In this document: positions 12,982 through 13,146 of the stretch, in pieces
Position numbering within the stretch: the stretch's first letter is position 1
How the letters are laid out: every line of letters starts with the position of its first letter
Assembly: GCA_964402955.1 (NCBI GenBank)
Contig: CAYOEZ010000133.1
Span: 1 to 13,146, forward strand
DNA from: CAYOEZ01 sp964402955
GTDB lineage: Bacteria > Chloroflexota > DTOL01 > DAOUCN01
Length of the DNA: 13,146 bases
Direction of reading: 5' to 3'
Notes under the pieces: model-generated
The model's input: only the letters and a program-made list of their open reading frames with translations
Told to the model about the DNA's origin: nothing
The model's database searches: none
Made by a program: the position numbers and the translations under genes

Positions 12982-13146
12982 TTACTTCATTTCCCAGAGA
13001 TGTGGCGATGTCCAGTTGTAGCCGCTGCCAAGCTTGAACGTGGCAGCATTGACCCGCGGCCCCATGGACTGGAAGCTCTTGGTGATCCACAGCGAATACG
13101 TCGGCAGATCGTTGTCCAGAATCTTGGTCATCTGCTGGATCAGGGG
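12982..13146 (-). CDS. ABC transporter solute-binding protein (family 5), C-terminus only
   Basis: The last 54 residues and the TAA stop (12984-12982) of a protein that continues beyond the window edge are visible, including DLPTYSLWI (28 bases in from the edge onward) and GYNWTSPHLWEMK at the end. Its place directly before DppB- and DppC-like genes and the aromatic-rich ending are as expected for a DppA/OppA-type extracytoplasmic binding protein (SBP_bac_5). The ligand-determining regions are outside the window. Confidence 0.75.
   Translation of the reverse strand, partial: PLIQQMTKILDNDLPTYSLWITKSFQSMGPRVNAATFKLGSGYNWTSPHLWEMK

Noticed and set aside
12522..13037. 171-codon plus-strand frame opposite the permease gene
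   Set aside because: It is a shadow of the DppB-like gene and crosses the intercistronic hairpin; it has no recognisable domain.

Overview
The window looks like a piece of chromosome from a GC-rich bacterium, most plausibly a member of the Chloroflexota. That placement is inferred from the fused transaldolase/phosphoglucose isomerase C-terminus next to rpiA and zwf, and from general gene character; no ribosomal RNA or other marker gene is present. There are no tRNA, rRNA or CRISPR features. All coding regions are tightly packed except for one ~500-base gap (3234-3740) and two smaller regulatory gaps.

Region 1 (1-3233, + strand) is a central carbon cluster: the end of a bifunctional Tal-Pgi protein, ribose-5-phosphate isomerase A and glucose-6-phosphate 1-dehydrogenase. 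Together they interconvert glucose-6-phosphate and pentose phosphates through the oxidative and non-oxidative pentose phosphate pathway.

Region 2 (3234-3740) is non-coding but highly structured. It holds a small hydrophobic in-frame remnant just behind zwf, a ~95-bp palindromic repeat, and a 152-bp MITE-like element with 21-bp terminal inverted repeats (19/21 matching) and a perfect 8-bp target duplication. These are followed by a near-consensus sigma-70 promoter (TTGACA-17-TATAAC) whose -10 box sits inside a 29-bp dyad. The core of that dyad resembles the FadR-subfamily GntR operator.

Region 3 (3741-9671, + strand) is a probable six-gene catabolic operon read from that promoter: a URO-D-fold protein, an HpcH/HpaI class II aldolase, a LarA-type nickel-dependent hydroxyacid racemase/epimerase homologue, a DapA/NanA-type class I aldolase, a RidA-family protein and an M24 (creatinase/prolidase-fold) metallohydrolase. 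The set suggests breakdown of a 2-keto-3-deoxy sugar acid or a related, possibly nitrogen-containing, hydroxyacid to pyruvate plus an aldehyde or hydroxyacid. The exact substrate cannot be read from the sequence and I do not recognise this combination as a described pathway. A double hairpin ends the operon.

Region 4 (9791-13146, - strand) holds a zinc-type medium-chain dehydrogenase with its own promoter and a dyad operator, facing the operon tail to tail. Upstream of it is an Opp/Dpp-type ABC transporter operon (solute-binding protein C-terminus, DppB-like and DppC-like permeases) closed by a rho-independent terminator. The transporter and dehydrogenase may serve uptake and oxidation of the compound handled by region 3, but that link rests only on proximity.
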